Shown piece by piece: positions 11,116-23,480 of a stretch of DNA of 64,000 nucleotides; within the stretch, counting starts at the first letter, position 1, and the number at the start of each line of letters is the position of its first letter. Source of the DNA: Ehretia macrophylla (taxonomy: Eukaryota; Streptophyta; Magnoliopsida; Boraginales; Ehretiaceae); NCBI GenBank assembly GCA_037974665.1, contig CM075771.1, positions 21,711,425-21,775,424 on the forward strand, read 5' to 3'. A model generated the notes under the pieces. The model saw nothing but the letters and a program-made list of their open reading frames with translations, was not told where the DNA came from and searched no databases. Made by a program: the position numbers and the translations under genes.

Positions 11116-13491
11116 AAGAAAAAGGAAAATTCTTTTATATATCAATAGATGCAATCTAATTCTCTATATAGGGGTAGTGTGAAGCCACTCTCATACAGGC
11201 GAGGGCCAATGATGAATTCAAACTTTTTCCGGAGAGGAGAACATGTGCTGACAAGCTGGATGTTGGCTTTCTTTTTTCTTTTGTTTTTTTATTTGTCTAA
11301 GTATGGTGGCTGAAGATGCTGATTGAAGTATAAACGCGTGGCTCATTCCTGAAAGCATTGAACGTGTCAAGAAAGGTTCGCGTCGGCGTAGAAGTAGAAG
11401 ATCACTATATATCGCAAGCTGGCACCATGTCACACGGTTCCATGATTGGCTCCAATCAATACCTATGTCTCTTTCACTGTTCTTTTTCTTTTCTAAAAAA
11501 AAAAAATTTCTCCTGAATGTGGAAGGAGGATTCTTTAAATATCTTCTTTTGCTGTCTCTCTTTTCTTTCTTTTTCTTTTTTCTCTTTGGGGGCGGTGAAA
11601 ATGCTTCTTACTTTTCTTTCCCGTTGCATAATTTTGTAACGATAACAAAAATCGACATTCTCCTACGTCTCTTTTAATTTTGGAAATTTATAATGTCCAC
11701 AAAGATTTTCGAATTGCTCAATAATGAATTACATATTTTTGTTCGGGTCAAAGAAGAGTGCATCACCTGCCACTCCTGTGAATTCGAAGTCAGAGATAAT
11801 AAGCTAGATATGAATGGGGTGACGGGAGAACCAATCAAAAATAGGGTGTCAACATTAAAAAAAAAATAGTATTCGATGGATGAATATACAAACTTGATAC
11901 TCAAATGTACAATTCATATACCTGCTCAAAGAAGAAACTTGGATGAATAGGTAGTTTATTTATTTATTTTTCCTCCCGTTGGATAGGTAAGTTGGTATGT
12001 TGAAAAGCTAAATAATTAGGTAAAACATAATCTAGAGTTGTCCATGTTATTAATTAAGAAACCACGTAAAACTTAACAAAACACCAAGAGATAGTTGAGG
12101 TATTAATTACTTACTTGATGAGTGTGACAATATTGAAAGAACATGGGAAGCATTAATCATGTATTATCGAATGGAGTAGATAGTTGTGTTTTATGTAACA
12201 CTAAATAATGGCAGATGTAATGCAATTTTTATTTTTATACACATTTTGTCGAACACAAGCTTACACTTCCCTTTTAACTCTTCAAGTAATAATCTCTTTG
12301 TCTATATACATTTATGAGAATATTGTATGTATACCATCTTTTTCCCCACTTACACGTAACACAAATATGCAAATGACTCTTTATATATATGCATAATCTT
12401 GTCGTTAATAATCAACTCTGACAAGGAAATTAGTAAAAGAAGCTAAAGTAAATTCAGCTGTACACTGAATCCACATCTCATACATAAAAAAGCAATACCA
12501 CAAGATACCTCCCATTTTGATAATTAATGTTACAGATTCAAATAATCTCTCATTAATTCCTTTGAATTTTCTTTTGCTTTTGCTTTTGCTTTTTACGTCG
12601 TCTTGGTATACAATTTCAACGAAAACTCATTGGCTATACTTTTCCCCCTTTTCCAACTAATTACACTTGGCAAAATGAATAGATTGAATATCTTAAACGC
12701 CTCGCCAAAATGGTTGATGCAATTCATCTCAGGCGAAAAATTTATTCACGTGAGACCAGCTAAATAAACCGAAACTAAATTAGTGGTGAAAGTGAAAGGA
12801 CCTTTTTTCAATAAGGAACCATACCTTCCAAAAATGAAAATTCCCAACACGTTTCATTTTGTTACCTTATTCAGTGATTCTTTAACTAGGTGGACTCAGA
12901 TACTTACAATGTACATTCATACAATAAAAGAGTTTAAAATGTACACAAAGTATCCAATATAATGATTTCTTTAAAAAATAAATAATTTTTTTTTCCAAAA
13001 TGAGAATGTACGCATGTAATATAGGTCTATCACTGACTACATCAAATACATATTCACAAAAAAATATACTAACAATGTTTTAATTGTCGACCAGTAAATT
13101 AACAGGTATTTATTTGAAAAAATAAATAATGTGCTGTTCACCACATAACAAGTAAAGAATAAACAAAGCAAAATAGAAATAAGTGTGATCATTTAGTAAT
13201 CTATTGTGATAAGTTATAACTTTGATTTTTATTGTATCTAAAAGAAAATTTGAAATAAGTTAGAAGCTAAATATTATTCATCACCCAAAAAATCAGGACA
13301 AACTTGTGACATCATCGGAAATTTTTACGTACGGTAAAAGTACACACGACTAGATGCTTCATTGTCTCTTATCGTAAAAGGTTGTAACGTTAAAAAAATC
13401 CACTTTTCCCATTAGAAAAAAGGAGTCGGAAATAAAGTTAAAAAACGCACACAAAGCTAGCTAAATCCTCTTTACAAAGCTACACCACCTT
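11116..13491. other. Intergenic, no gene recognised
   Basis: AT-rich DNA with homopolymer runs and no recognisable coding similarity on either strand. The last few hundred bases are presumably the promoter region of the fucosyltransferase-family gene. Confidence 0.6.
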
Positions 13492-13500
13492 ATATATATA
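13492..13500 (+). promoter_or_regulatory. TATA box of the fucosyltransferase-family gene
   Basis: TATATATAT lies about 130 bp upstream of the ATG at 13624, followed by a pyrimidine-rich leader (13525-13580) typical of plant 5' UTRs. Confidence 0.5.
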
Positions 13501-13623
13501 CACGTAAACAAAGCAACGGTTCACAAACTTTTCTTTGTTTTCTCCTATCCACCATATTTTCTCTATATTTTTCTTACTTTTCACTGAAAAAAACGTACAT
13601 ACGTAAGCATTGTACGGTGAAAA

Positions 13624-16600
13624 ATGTCAACGGGTGGCACCACCACCAGCTCCGCCAGCGGTAACGCGGCAACAGGCTGCCCCACCACCCACCGTCGTCG
13701 TGTCGGAGACTCCATGTACGACTACGAGAAATCATCATTTGATCATATTCAAGTTGCATTTGATCACATTTCCGATAATAATATTGCTAGAGATGATGCA
13801 GAGTGCAACAACAGTAGTAACAGGGTACGTAAAAGGGTGCCAGAAAATATGGTTTTGGGTGAAGAAAAACTTGCGTTGCGGTTGCGTTTTCGTGCTTTTA
13901 TGCATCCATTGAGATCGAGAGAGAATATGGGTCGTATGGTTTTCGGGTTTTTGCTCGTTATGATTATGGTGTCTCTTTATCTCAAGTTTTCTTTCATGAT
14001 GGGTGGAGAAGTCGAGGTCAATGGGAATATTGGTGGCCTTTTGGTTCTTCAGAATTTCAAGAATGATCGGTCTATTCCACAAAGAGTCTTGATTGAACAA
14101 TCTGAAGCCTCTGCTGGTGCTTTTCTGCAGAAACGCCAAATGAAAGAGCTTCCTGTAAGCCCTGTTGAATGTTTTTTTTCTTCGAATTTCTTTTATCAAA
14201 AATAATTTGCAGCATTTTGTTAATCCTTTAAGTTTTCTGGTTTTGATAGTTGAGTATAGATAATTTTTTCCTTTTGATTTGTAGGTTTTAAGCCTTCAAA
14301 ATTTGTTAGTGTTGATTTCCAAGCTAAATGATTAATTTGAGTTAGTGTTTTCGCATTTAAAATGAATTAGGCAAAGAATTCAGCAATTATTAGTAGATTT
14401 TGTTCTTCGTTCAAGTACTCAAAATTTATTTATTTAGAGATAATGCGCGACAACAAACTAAGCGATGAAATCGGCTAGTTGCCTTTGACCATAGGTAGAG
14501 TCGTGCTCTGGTTATCTAATTATCAGTTGACCGTTATGGTCCATGATTATTTTGTCTTTTTTGTTTAGCTTTATTCATCGTCCATGATTATTTTGTCTTT
14601 TTTGTTTAGCTTTATTCAATATATCTCTCACTTTGTGAATAAATGAATATAATGAATATATCTCTCACTTTGTGAATAAATGAATATAATGAATATATCT
14701 CTCACTTTGTGAATAAATGAATATAATTATTTTGTTTTCACCGTTATGCTTTTTTAGCAGATTTTGCTGCATTATGCTTGAAGTTTTTCTTTTTTCTTTG
14801 CTACAAAGGAGGCAGAGTCGGGAGGTTTATGTCTCACCCTTGTATAGTTCCGCAAAAGTAAGAGTGAAGGTTGAGAAATAGTATTCATTGTACTGAAACC
14901 AATGGGTTGAAAGCTATGGGCGACTGGCAAACCAATGACGCAGCCTCACGATATATGTGTCTCACTTACAACCCCGAATTATGCTTGAAGTTATTGCTTG
15001 CTAATGATGCTCTCCTTTTCTACTAGTTATTAGAAGTTTTTTCTCAGATGACTGTGGAGTGTGTTTGAAATGGCATACTAAGATGCTTAATTGCTTTTGT
15101 AATTTCGAAGAATGCTAAGCGTTAGATATGCAAAGCAAGAAATAATGTAATGAAACATTAAATTAAATGAGTTCAATTGTCCCATATACTGATTGGATCT
15201 TGACAGGTTCCAGAAATATGGATGAAGCCGAGCAGTGATAACTTTTACAAATGCATTACTCGACCAAGGAATCGTATAAGTATGTCAGCTTTCACCTTCA
15301 AAATTGTCCTTGATTATATATTTATATATTATATTGTTTTGTTCTGGTGAATAACTCATCTCTGGTGCTCTTTCAGGGACAGGGTCAAAAAGAAATGGAT
15401 ATATCCTGCTTCATGCCAATGGGGGATTGAATCAAATGCGAACAGGAGTAAGTCTAATGGCAACTTCCGATTTTTCATGTTTTGCTGGAAAGTCTTGTGA
15501 TTTTTCTCTTAAGATCTGAGTTGGTTTGATACAGATATGTGATATGGTTGCTATAGCAAAGATTATGAATGCCACACTAGTTCTTCCTTCTCTTGATCAT
15601 GATTCTTTCTGGACAGATTCAAGGTATGTCAGTTGTCATAGCGCAATATATCCTCGATCCTGGCCTCTCCTGACATTCTCATACCTTTGCAGTGATTTTA
15701 AAGACATTTTCGACCAGAAACACTTCATTGAAGTTTTAAAAGATGATATTGAGATAGTTGAATCTTTACCACCACGTTATGCAGCAGTGAACCCCCTTCT
15801 GAAGGCACCTGTATCTTGGTCCAAGGTGTGAAATTAATTTCTGTAGTTTGCAGCTATAATGTTGAGTTAAAATCACATGAATCTGAATTTCAGAGGCTTC
15901 GTGTGCAGGCAAGTTATTACAGAGGAGAGATTGTTGCCTTGTTAAAGAAGCACAAGGTGATCAAATTTACACACACGGATTCACGCCTTGCTAACAATGG
16001 CCTTGCACCGTCTATCCAAAGGCTTCGGTGTCGTGCCAATTATGAGGCCTTGCGGTTTACAAAAGAGATTGATGAGCTTGGGAAGAAACTGGTTGATAGA
16101 CTTAGAAATGATAGCGAACCCTATATCGCTCTTCATTTAAGGTAATTACTGAATGACATTTTGGTCAATCTTTCGATTATTTATGGAATGATAATAGAGA
16201 AGATTGCTGTTGATTGCAGATACGAGAAAGACATGCTTTCGTTCACTGGCTGCAGCCACAATCTTACTGCAGTAGAAGCTGAGGAACTTCGTATGATGAG
16301 GTACAATGTGAAGCATTGGAAAGAGAAAGAGATAGACGGCAAAGAAAGGCGAGTGCAAGGCGGTTGTCCCATGACTCCCAGAGAAGCAGCATTGTTTCTC
16401 AAGGTCATGGGTTATCCTTCCTCTACAAGAATATACTTAGTTGCAGGGGAAATCTATGGCAATAACAGCATGAATGCATTCCGTTCAGAGTATCCGAATG
16501 TTTTCTCCCATTTCACTCTCGCAACTGAAGAAGAGTTGGCACCATTTAAAAATTTCCAGAACCGGCTTGCTGCTTTAGATCATATAGTTGCTCTTGAGAG

Positions 16601-17049
16601 TGATGTGTTTGTCTACACGTACGATGGGAATATGGCAAAGGCTGTTCAAGGTCATAGAAGATTTGAAGGATTCCGGAAGACAATAAACCCTGACAGGTTT
16701 TCTTGAAATCCTATACTTTTTTATGCTTGCAAATCTTTTTCTTCTACATCATGATTAAATTCTTATTCAAATCCATATCTCTTTTTCTTTCAGAATCAAT
16801 TTTGTTAGACTGATAGATTTATTGGATACGGGCGTTCTATCTTGGGAAGAGTTTAGCTCAGAGGTCAAGAGCTTACACTCCAACCGACTTGGAGCGCCAT
16901 ACCTGAGAGAAGCAGGAGAATCACCAAGAGTGGAGGAGTACTTTTACGCTAATCCTTACCCCGGTTGCCTTTGCAATAGATCTCAGGAGCGAAAGAACAG
17001 CCAACAACTTAAGTGGAAAGCGAGCATAGGAATCGCTTCACAAAGATAG
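13624..17049 (+). CDS. Plant O-fucosyltransferase family protein (GT106-like), 620 aa
   Basis: Eight exons join in phase: 13624-14154, 15207-15279, 15377-15447, 15535-15623, 15693-15825, 15909-16141, 16220-16696, 16794-17049. The product is a type II membrane protein: basic N-terminal tail, one membrane segment at residues 104-126, then a luminal catalytic domain. The domain shows the family's sugar-nucleotide-binding features: [12 protein letters not shown] (214-225), [25 protein letters not shown], the conserved Arg in ALHLRYEKDM (about 377) and [18 protein letters not shown] near the C-terminus. Family members act in the Golgi on cell-wall glycans or proteins; some are pectin rhamnosyltransferases, so donor and acceptor are uncertain. 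All splice sites are GT/AG and no lesion is seen. The alternative in-frame ATG at residue 31 would still keep the membrane anchor. Confidence 0.93.
14540..14727 (+). repeat. Two tandem repeats in intron 1
   Basis: A 41-bp unit beginning TCCATGATTATTTTG occurs twice (14540-14618), directly followed by three copies of a 37-bp unit containing ATATCTCTCACTTTGTG (about 14617-14727). Both lie in the long first intron of the fucosyltransferase-family gene. Confidence 0.85.
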
Positions 17050-18099
17050 TGCTGAGCTTCTAGTTAGTGATAATCGGTTTCAATTGTATAGTATGAGATG
17101 TATACCTATCGCTCCATGCTGTGGCGAATGCTGAAATGCATGAAATCTCGATTTTCTTTGGTTTTAGATCCTAGTTAAAAATGGGAACACAGGGGTCAAG
17201 TTAACGTCCGTTGCTCAACTACATTGGACATTGAAGACACCAGAATGTGAAAGCGTTGAATGTGATTATTTTTTTCTTTATTTGTTTAGACAGTGGAGTC
17301 TAGATTTGTTATTTCATTCATTATTCTTTCCTTGATTGGCGATAGTAGTAAGCTGCCGGGAAGGCTCAATACAAATTGTAATGCAATAACTGTTTGAGAT
17401 CATAATACAAGATTTTTTCCACATTTTCTGTTGATTCTTCTTCTTGGAGTCTATTTTTGCTGATTTTGCAGCATGGAAATGTTTTTTGCTGAATTTGCAG
17501 CATGGAAATGCTTGATATCCAAGATTCTAGCCCCACCAGGTTCCAAATCCCAGGTAATTTTCTGTGTTTACTGACAAAATAAATGTGAACTTGCAATTCA
17601 TTACCTAGATGTTATTCATCTTCACAGTAGATGAAAAAGATTGGAAAATTTCAGATGTCGTTGTTACAGTTAGTTGCGTTTGGTATTATTGAATGAATTC
17701 AAACCTGAATGCAATAGAGTAGGGAATGGAATAGTTGATCAAGTAGTGACCGGTGAAGAGTTAGAATAAATTATCAAGTAGTGACCGGTTTAAAGGTTTT
17801 AAGTTCAAAATTACGAGTTTGATCTCTATTGTAAAAAAAAAAAAAAATAGTTATAGAATGTACGTAGGTAGGAATGACACATTTTATTTCAATTTTGTTC
17901 AAATTTTAAGAAACACAAGTTCAAAACGTAAATTAAAGATTTTGTGTCAATGAAAAGTATACGAAATATAACTAATTCTAATAGGGTACAAGATCAACAG
18001 TTATACATTAATGCAAAAATCCAATATATCTTTTTAATTCTAATCATTTAAAGTTCATACCCAAAAAGAACCAAAGTAACAAAAAAAAAAGAGTAGGAA
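17050..18099. other. 3' UTR and intergenic
   Basis: The first few hundred bases are the likely 3' UTR. Two copies of ATCAAGTAGTGACCGGT (about 17736 and 17772) sit in AT-rich DNA beside a poly-A run, possibly a worn retroposon tail. No gene is recognised. Confidence 0.5.
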
Positions 18100-18290
18100 T
18101 GGGCCAGAAAATAATCTCATGTCATGCCTTGACTCATGTTTCTCAATAGAAAAGTACCCAGCCCAAATAGCAAGTACGACTAGCCCATTATTAGTGGGCC
18201 TTGTAACAAAGTCTATAATCTTTCATCTAACGACGTCGTTCTTTAGATGAGATAAGCAGCTAGGGTTCTTTACGGACGTGCTTTATATAA
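18100..18290 (+). promoter_or_regulatory. Site II / telo-box / TATA promoter
   Basis: TGGGCC at 18100-18105, AGCCCA at 18160-18165 and 18182-18187, and TGGGCC at 18195-18200 are four site II elements in both orientations. A telo-box-like TAGGGTT (18261-18267) and TATATAA (18284-18290) follow. This combination is characteristic of plant snoRNA and ribosomal-protein promoters. The likely start site is near 18310-18320, ahead of a pyrimidine-rich leader. Confidence 0.75.
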
Positions 18291-18420
18291 GCCAGCTCTT
18301 CACTCTTCTCTCAATTTAACTTTCTTCTGGAGGGCGCTTTTCTTGTGATCTACTATCTCTGATTCACGTCATTTTTTTTTTTTTTTTTTGTGATTTAAAC
18401 TTTTGAGCTTTTTTTGGTTC

Positions 18421-18510
18421 GGTCGATGATGTATAGAAGAAACAAACTGCGTTATCTATCTGCAATTTCCTAAAAGGAATTGAAGATAATTATTACACTT
18501 TCCTGAGACC
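18421..18510 (+). ncRNA. C/D-box snoRNA candidate 1
   Basis: Terminal stem GGTC/GACC encloses a C box ATGATGT (18426-18432) and a D box CTGA (18503-18506), total 90 nt. An internal hairpin (caattt...gaattg) separates a D'-like CTGC and a C'-like TGAAGAT. It shares the core TATCTATCTG[C/T]AATTTCCTA with candidate 3, so the two are probably paralogues. The target RNA is not identified. Confidence 0.75.
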
Positions 18511-18589
18511 CATTTAATTTTATGTGTTTTTATATTAGTATTAGAGCATTTTGGCCTTTTTTTTTATTTCTTCTTTTCTTGGATTTGGG

Positions 18590-18687
18590 GCAAAGCATCA
18601 GAGATGAGTAATTTGAAATTTGTTATCCTTGCACTTTGATTGTTAGTGAAGAAAACTATGGGGAAATTTCTGTCTGAGATGCTTTGC
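18590..18687 (+). ncRNA. C/D-box snoRNA candidate 2
   Basis: A perfect 10-bp terminal stem, GCAAAGCATC/GATGCTTTGC, flanks a C-box-like GAGATGA and a D box CTGA (18674-18677), total 98 nt. A C'-like GTGAAGA lies near 18646. The C box departs from RUGAUGA at one base, which lowers confidence, but the stem next to the D box is unlikely by chance and it lies between two other candidates. Confidence 0.65.
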
Positions 18688-18784
18688 TTTGTTTTACTTC
18701 TTTTTCTCTCTTGTTTTAGTGTTTTTCAATGTAAAAATAGTTTTTTTTTTCTTTCTTGATACAATTGAACTTCAATCTTTACAT

Positions 18785-18869
18785 GGATCGATGATGTTAT
18801 TAATAAACGTGCTATCTATCTGTAATTTCCTACGAGGAAGTGATGATAACGTTAACCTTTCTGAGATCC
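18785..18869 (+). ncRNA. C/D-box snoRNA candidate 3
   Basis: Terminal stem GGATC/GATCC encloses C box ATGATGT (18791-18797), a perfect C' box GTGATGA (18840-18846) and D box CTGA (18861-18864), total 85 nt. A short hairpin (ttcct/aggaa) lies between D' and C'. It resembles candidate 1 in its 5' half and differs in the guide ahead of the D box, so it may modify a different site. Confidence 0.75.
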
Positions 18870-19225
18870 GACACACATTCTTAAATTTCCTAAACATTTA
18901 AGAGTAAACTGATTTTATCTTATTCGGTTCTCAGAAAATATAAATAAATACCTTTGATATTTTTCTCGTTTGTAAAATCACTTCATTCATCGTAAATACA
19001 CGAATTTGATATTCAAAAACACAAGTGCCGTAAAAATAAGTTACGTCTGTTGTTTGTCAATGACAAATTATAATTAGATCTATAAGTTATGTAACTATTC
19101 TGGATCAAATGTTAATTAACACAAACTTATCCTGTTTGGCTGGAGGAACATCGAAAATTTCACTTTTGAAAGGTTGTTTAAGGTTTTTGTTATATTGTAT
19201 GGTTTAAGATTTATCTTAAATTAAA

Positions 19226-19269
<44 letters not shown>

Positions 19270-19841
19270 AAAGACTTAATTGGCAATCTAATTACTACAT
19301 TTATTTGTTTCATGGTAGAGCGTATATAAAATAATAAAATGATAGTCGCTGAAGATTATTGAACAAAGTGCTTTACAATCTCACTAAATGTTGAACCGGG
19401 GGATAGCTTTAATTGATTAGATTTTGTGTTACTTTAGTTGTTGCCAATTCAGTTCTCTTAGGGATTATTGAGATTTACTTTATCGTTGATTTCGATCGAT
19501 CGGTGGGATTAGATTGATAAATTTTTTTTTTTTAAAAAAAAGAAAAAAAGTTAAATGTCATGTGAAACAATGTTTACATAGGTGCACGGAAAATGGCATT
19601 TGCTCATAGAGAAACCAAGCATAAACATCCCTTTCACCAAACCAAATCTGAAGCTGTACCTTAATGAATCAATACACAACAACATAAAGCAAAACTACAA
19701 TATTCAGATGATTGATCATTAAATTACAGCCACTCTAACAATAAAACTTACAAGTACAAAACTATTAGGATTTACAAACACCAAACCATCTCCCAGTTCT
19801 TTTTCAGAGTGTAAGACGAAACCGTGATTCTAATTCCAAAT
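18870..19841. other. Intergenic, no gene recognised
   Basis: AT-rich DNA between the snoRNA unit and the lectin gene's 3' end. It holds a (TA)n microsatellite at about 19234-19267 and no coding similarity. The final 250 bases are probably the lectin 3' UTR. Confidence 0.5.
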
Positions 19842-20918
19842 TCAAACATTCAACTTCTTACCATCTTCGATGGTTTTATCCACAACAATTTTTGTCATTT
19901 TATACTCAACTTCCTTAGATGGAACAACATAATCGTCTGGTACAACTGGACGCTTTTTACCCCAAATGATCCACAAAAACAACACAATCAATGCCCCTAA
20001 TGCTCCACATCCAACACCAAAAATCAGAGCAGAAACAATTCTCAAAGCACAATCACTTTTCTTGTGAACATTCAACTCTTTGCTGTTGTCAAGATGAGCA
20101 TTTGGATCCAATGGTTCAGAATGCATCCAATGAGGCATGGTGGTCCTTAGGCTAAAGCTCCATGAATAGATATAGCACTTTTCGGTGGAGTTTCCACTTG
20201 ATGCACTTAACCCCACAAGCACCTCATCTTCTTTCCACATTTGTGACAAATCAATAGGACAAGAAAGCAACGGATCAAATGGCTTGTTTTCACCTACCTT
20301 ACTCAACCTCACCTCTAATCGTCTTGAACTAGCTTCATAATCAATCCAAGCTTGCAATTTTGCACCACTTTTAAGTGCCAAATTGATAGATGAAACATTG
20401 CTGGACTTAACAGATACGAGGCTTGCTACATCAATTCCCATGTGATTATCATTCACATCACCATATTTGTCATCCCTCAATGTATCAAATTCAACAAGAA
20501 GAAAACTATCTCTTCTCTCACCCATAAGCCCAAATGAGCCACCACCAAACACATCCAGTGGAAAACCAACTGGAACCATCACAAAAGCCAAACCGTCCCC
20601 ATTTTCTCTTGACATAGAGAACACAAAATACATAGAAAAAGACACCATTTTTCTTGGGTTGTTTTCAACAAGCTTGAATGGTTTCTTATACATGACTCTT
20701 CCAGCACTAGAAACCATTGAACCAGAGACTTGTATAGACATGCCACCACCATTAATGACCTTTGCATCACCATATAGAGCAAGCTCTGAATCAAAGTTTG
20801 AATCTTTACCAAAATTCTTGAAAGAGAATGATCTGTTTTGGTCTGCATTTAGGATTTTGAAGTAGAAAATGAGGAAAAAGAGAGCTAAAGAGTACCTTGA
20901 GGTTGAAAATATGGCCAT
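19842..20918 (-). CDS. L-type lectin-domain membrane protein without kinase, 358 aa
   Basis: A single uninterrupted exon. The start at 20918 is chosen because it gives an N-terminal signal peptide (hydrophobic residues about 8-24); an upstream in-frame ATG at 20984 would bury it behind 22 polar residues. Residues about 28-255 form a legume-lectin beta-sandwich: DGLAFVMVP carries the expected sugar-contact Asp, and VEFDT...NDNHMGID is the Mn/Ca region. A membrane segment spans about 292-319, followed by a 39-residue cytoplasmic tail. L-type lectin receptor kinases carry a kinase there; this one ends, so it cannot signal by itself and may act as a co-receptor or decoy. Kinase-less relatives exist in plants. 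No frameshift suggests a lost kinase, and the stop is followed by non-coding DNA. Confidence 0.9.
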   Translation of the reverse strand: MAIFSTSRYSLALFFLIFYFKILNADQNRSFSFKNFGKDSNFDSELALYGDAKVINGGGMSIQVSGSMVSSAGRVMYKKPFKLVENNPRKMVSFSMYFVFSMSRENGDGLAFVMVPVGFPLDVFGGGSFGLMGERRDSFLLVEFDTLRDDKYGDVNDNHMGIDVASLVSVKSSNVSSINLALKSGAKLQAWIDYEASSRRLEVRLSKVGENKPFDPLLSCPIDLSQMWKEDEVLVGLSASSGNSTEKCYIYSWSFSLRTTMPHWMHSEPLDPNAHLDNSKELNVHKKSDCALRIVSALIFGVGCGALGALIVLFLWIIWGKKRPVVPDDYVVPSKEVEYKMTKIVVDKTIEDGKKLNV

Positions 20919-23480
20919 TCTTGATATATGGTTGGAGCTAGTACTTTCTGCTTTGCCAGTTATTTTGGATTTACAAGGGTTCATTCAATGAAGCCATATA
21001 TTAAAGTATATGAAGAATTTTATATCTTATTCTATGGTTTGAGTGCAGAAAAAGAAGAAGAAAAATGCTTGGGGAAGTGGGGTGGGGAGGGGTGGGAGAG
21101 GGGGGTAGTAAGTGGTGGTGAGTTGGGCTTTTGGAGATTGTGAGAATTAAATACGTTTTACTTTGTTTCTGCAGCACTGTGATTTTACTTTCTCTGAATG
21201 GTTGCTAACCGAGAGAATATAAAGTATTAGATTCTTTAGGATCACATCCTTATGTTTTACAGAATTTGCAAAGGCTGTTTTCTTGTTATTATTGGATCTT
21301 TCTGGTTGATTGTTCTATTTTTGACAATTTATCTTTTTATTTTTGGATCAGTCTTTAAAATGTCCGAATTTATTTATATTTTTCACTTTCTTTTATTTTG
21401 GTCACACCCACACATTTTACTTTTTTCTCATCTCGGACTATCCACACCTCTCTCTCTCTTTCTTTCACCTTGATCCTACCCACACATCTCACTTCTCTCT
21501 TACCTCAGTCCACCCCGACACGTGTCACCAAACGGTTGGAAAAATTTTCCTTTTTGCAATCTTGTTAGTTGGTTTCTTCCTGACAATCTACTTAACATCC
21601 GTCTCAAAATTGACAATATGATAGCCATAAAAAAACATGTATATTATAGGGATCATGTAAAGAAAAATCTTCTTCTTGGCCTTCAAATAAGAAGGTATTT
21701 ATGAACTTTCAAATCTGAAATGCTGAAATCGATAAATACAAATTATAATCTAATGAGAAATTCACTTGTAGAAATTGCACATATAGTTTTTCTAATAACA
21801 AAATTTTAACATTCTGCAACATAGTTGCTTACTTTTAAAAGCATAATATCATATTTAATATAGAGCATAGCCACATATAATTTGCATAACTTTGGGTTAT
21901 TCTATCAAGTCTGTATAACTTTGCCTTCCAAAGAGCACTGACTGAAAAATCTAGAAACACATGGGCTTTTCTTGGCAAATATCTAAAACTGCAAAGCCAT
22001 GTTTGCAAAGAGACCCCAAATGATGAGGTTGACCATACAATGTACACTCTCGATTGAACACGCACTGCAGACCACCCACCGCCCACAGCACCGGCTACCA
22101 TTAAGAATCCTCTTATTCTTTATATTACTGACTTGTAATCTTTTATCTTTTGGTTTATTTTGGTTCACGTCACCTCATAAGCTTTACTTAGTTTTTGCTT
22201 TGATGGGTAAGCTTTAATTAATTAATTAATTAAAAGTGGTGTTGGCTAAAAAGAGCAGATTCTTTAGGGGAATTGCTTGCTCCTTCTTATTTTTAATGTG
22301 TAAATCTTATACGTTAATGGAACTCACATTTCGATTTTCAAAACAGTTAGATATTTTGAAGCAATTACCAATTCTTTCTTCTTTTTTTGCCATAATTCTT
22401 GGTGTTTATCCGACAACAAACATAAATGTGTTGTGAATTGTGCCTGCTTCAGTATACACTTTTTCTGTAAAGAATTATTAACACGAGCGTTCTCTTATCT
22501 CCTCTTGATTTTATACAACGGGCTTATTTAACTCCACAGACGCATTGTAAATTTGTTGTGTGCATCTTCTTTAATACTGTATAGAAACATACGCAATGCG
22601 CACACAGTCGACAGCTAAACATGTGGACCTTTGCTTCGATGACGACGACACAATCACACACACTGCTCATATTTATCGAACTTTCGGTCAAGCAACTTTC
22701 TACAAAAGGGGTCAAATTTCAAAATATAAACTTTTATTGGGAGTAGTTATAATTTAGATTTAGTCAGTTACAAAATTTAGATATAGTGCCAAAAAAATTA
22801 AAATTTTAATTAATTTAAATTTAAAACACGAATAAATCTCAGCCGCTTCTGTTCGGTTTGGCCAAATTGTCTTTTAGAAGACGTTGTCTCGTCATGTGCA
22901 TGTCCAAAATGCAGCTGCAATCTGCGACTATTGATTTTGATGACCATATAAAGATCGAGTAAGCCAGCATTATCTCTTTATCTTTTTCTTCTGTTCTGAT
23001 CCTCTTTCTGGAAAATGCTAAAAAAGGAATGTGGGATGATCCATAACCATTTTTTAGCTTTTTCTCCTTGTCCTAGGCGGCTTGACCAAATGTCAGTTTC
23101 CTTTTACCATTCTTTTTCTTTTTCCATTAATAGAATTAGCACATTTTCTCATTCCTTTTTCTTTTTTCTTTGGAGGTACGAAGTACATTGAATGAATGCT
23201 GGCTGGTTTTTTGAGAAGTTGAAAAACACAAATAGTTCTTGCTTCTGAGATTGCAAATCCAACTTCACATATACATCAATAACATATCAAACTATGTTCA
23301 CATACGAATTTCAAGGCCTAAACCTTATTGATAAATGATTTGTGACCATATCATAAAAAAACAAGCCTATAGTTTAAAGCTAAATGTTGACTGTATGTCA
23401 AATTTTTGCAGCTTATAGATGTAGCCATGTTTTAGCCACATCATATACAAAAGAATTTCTGAGGCAAGATCCAGATTCTT
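20919..23480. other. Intergenic: lectin promoter side and FBPase A 3' UTR
   Basis: Contains a GT-rich patch at 21060-21130 and pyrimidine-rich sequence with CACCCACACAT repeats (21400-21500). A tetranucleotide run (ttaa) lies near 22216. The last ~100 bases are the 3' UTR of the downstream FBPase gene. No gene is recognised. Confidence 0.5.

Noticed and set aside
13735..14199. 154-residue minus-strand frame
   Set aside because: Shadow of exon 1 of the fucosyltransferase-family gene on the other strand.
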